A DNA stretch of 64,000 nucleotides, taken from NCBI GenBank assembly GCA_003132025.1, contig PKWJ01000018.1, positions 83,403-147,402 on the forward strand, written 5' to 3'. The notes beneath the pieces were generated by a model, which was not told where the DNA came from, searched no databases, and saw only the letters and a program-made list of their open reading frames with translations. Origin of the DNA: Gammaproteobacteria bacterium (lineage in GTDB: Bacteria > Pseudomonadota > Gammaproteobacteria > Steroidobacterales > Steroidobacteraceae). Positions 63,308 to 64,000 of the stretch are shown one piece after another (positions within the stretch are counted from its first letter, which is position 1; each line of letters opens with the position of its first letter). Both the position numbers and the translations under genes were made by a program.

Positions 63308-63730
63308 TCACGGCGCCATGCGCCTGGCACTCCAGGTGTAGTAATCGGGCGCCACCTCCCCGCCATGTCCGGCAAATGCACTGCCGTTGACGCCCTGAGG
63401 CTGCGCCGTGCCCTCGATCCGATCCGCCTGCGCAACACCCGAAAACAGGACTCGATAGCCTGGAGGACCCGGAAAATCCACCGTGAACGACAGCTTGGTA
63501 CCATCGAGTGAACCCGACAGCGGCAAACCTCCGTGCGCGCCGCCAAAGCTGCCGCTGAGGGCCCGACCGCGCTGCTGCAACACCACGGTCGCCTGCTCGG
63601 TACCGATGCGGCCGCGCCAGGAGAGCTGCCACCGACCCGCGACCCCGTGCCCCGGGGGAGCGCAGCCGGCCAGCACCGCCAGCAACGCGCTGCTAATGCT
63701 CCGGCGGACGTTGCGGGAAGTGAAACGCAT
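63308..63730 (-). CDS. Small lipoprotein of unknown function
   Basis: This 140-residue protein begins with a lipoprotein signal (SISSALLAVLAGC; lipobox Leu-Ala-Gly-Cys) and continues with an antiparallel beta-rich region (GRWQLSWRGRIGTEQATVVLQQRGRALSGSF) like a lipocalin/avidin-type barrel. I do not recognise a family. ATG 63730 lies within the last codons of the upstream phosphoesterase gene (38-base overlap), so the two are probably co-transcribed. Confidence 0.8.
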   Translation of the reverse strand: MRFTSRNVRRSISSALLAVLAGCAPPGHGVAGRWQLSWRGRIGTEQATVVLQQRGRALSGSFGGAHGGLPLSGSLDGTKLSFTVDFPGPPGYRVLFSGVAQADRIEGTAQPQGVNGSAFAGHGGEVAPDYYTWSARRMAP

Positions 63731-64000
63731 CCCACAGGTCGCTCAGCGCCGGACTGTTGGCCGGCACATAGGGATTATCGCGGCGCATCCTCGGATTCGG
63801 GAAGTTGTCGCGGCTGCGTGCCGTAATCGGCTTCAGCCGCCAATTACGTTCGATGAATTTGATGATCGACACGTGATCGGCGTATCCGTGGTTGACCTCA
63901 CCGCCCTCGCTGTAGGGCGACACGATCAGCAGCGGAATGCGCGGGCCATCACCGAAGAAGTCGAGCGGCTGGATGTAGCCGGAGTCGTAGTAGCCGCCGC
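63693..64000 (-). CDS. Phosphoesterase family (phospholipase C/acid phosphatase AcpA-like), C-terminal part
   Basis: The frame is open to the window edge, giving the last about 102 residues. GGYYDSGYIQPLDFFGDGPRIPLL, VSPYSEGGEVNHGYADHVSII and IKFIERNWRL match the end of the alkaline phosphatase-like phosphoesterase family that includes AcpA and bacterial phospholipases C. The N-terminal metal-binding half lies outside the window. The track start at 63923 is an internal valine codon. Confidence 0.85.
   Translation of the reverse strand, partial: GGYYDSGYIQPLDFFGDGPRIPLLIVSPYSEGGEVNHGYADHVSIIKFIERNWRLKPITARSRDNFPNPRMRRDNPYVPANSPALSDLWDAFHFPQRPPEH

Noticed and set aside
1-64000. CRISPR arrays, tRNA/rRNA genes, IS elements or prophage
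   Set aside because: No regularly spaced repeats, cloverleaf-like sequences, transposase or integrase reading frames were recognised. The repeats found are short and lie in coding linkers or tails.

Overview
This window looks like a chromosomal segment from a GC-rich gammaproteobacterium. The protein set and gene orders point towards the Xanthomonadales/Nevskiales/Steroidobacter side of the class, but this is inference from gene content and no 16S gene is present. Supporting features are an aspartate kinase-diaminopimelate decarboxylase fusion, a lexA2-imuA-imuB-dnaE2 cassette, purB/nudJ/mnmA linkage, a class II DAHP synthase and a flagellar-type chemotaxis cluster with CheZ. Coding density is very high, many starts overlap the preceding stop (ATGA/GTGA/TGATG), and I found no tRNA, rRNA, CRISPR array, insertion sequence or prophage.

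Layout. 0-5 kb: the end of the histidine operon (hisF end, hisIE), then on the minus strand the lysC-lysA fusion, a small acidic protein and an L,D-transpeptidase. 5-10 kb: a tight three-gene signalling operon (PAS histidine kinase; receiver-HDOD; receiver-GGDEF-EAL with a damaged GGDEF motif). 10-17 kb: an orphan branched-chain-amino-acid-type binding protein divergent from the SOS mutasome operon lexA2-imuA-imuB-dnaE2, whose candidate operator overlaps the lexA2 start codon. 17-23 kb: a GH3 glycosidase, a Crp-like regulator divergent from an RsbRD-type histidine kinase, and an MFS drug exporter.

23-34 kb: one large minus-strand chemotaxis operon, read from the right as cheY-cheZ-cheA-cheY2-cheW-STAS-(uncharacterised helical protein)-cheR-cheD-cheB-mcp-HDOD. 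A good FliA (sigma-28) type promoter precedes the first cheY. The uncharacterised protein carries a CheZ-like D-x3-Q signature, and it shares an acidic/aromatic C-terminal peptide with CheD; the MCP ends in a CheR-tether-like pentapeptide.

34-43 kb: SDR oxidoreductase; uvrC-pgsA; class II DAHP synthase overlapping a beta-carbonic anhydrase; then a plus-strand pair (saccharopine dehydrogenase family and ALDH7-type semialdehyde dehydrogenase) suggesting lysine catabolism. 42-46 kb: a porin, a PhnB-like protein and a beta-propeller lipoprotein gene broken by two frameshifts. 46-52 kb: a PhoQ/PhoP-like two-component system with a PepSY protein, mazG, a CoA-pyrophosphatase Nudix protein, and fumC with an odd glycine-rich tail. 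52-64 kb: purB, a hypothetical, nudJ, a long decayed inverted repeat, mnmA, acnA, two HAD proteins, a SnoaL-like secreted protein, tryptophan 2,3-dioxygenase, a YgjP-like metallopeptidase, tatD, a small lipoprotein, and the 3' end of a phosphoesterase running off the window.

The most promising places for something undescribed are the chemotaxis accessory protein at 28905-29492 with its shared C-terminal peptide, the operator/start-codon overlap at lexA2, the kinase/HDOD/GGDEF-EAL operon, and the inverted repeat between nudJ and mnmA. All functional assignments rest on motif recognition from the given translations; no database search was run.
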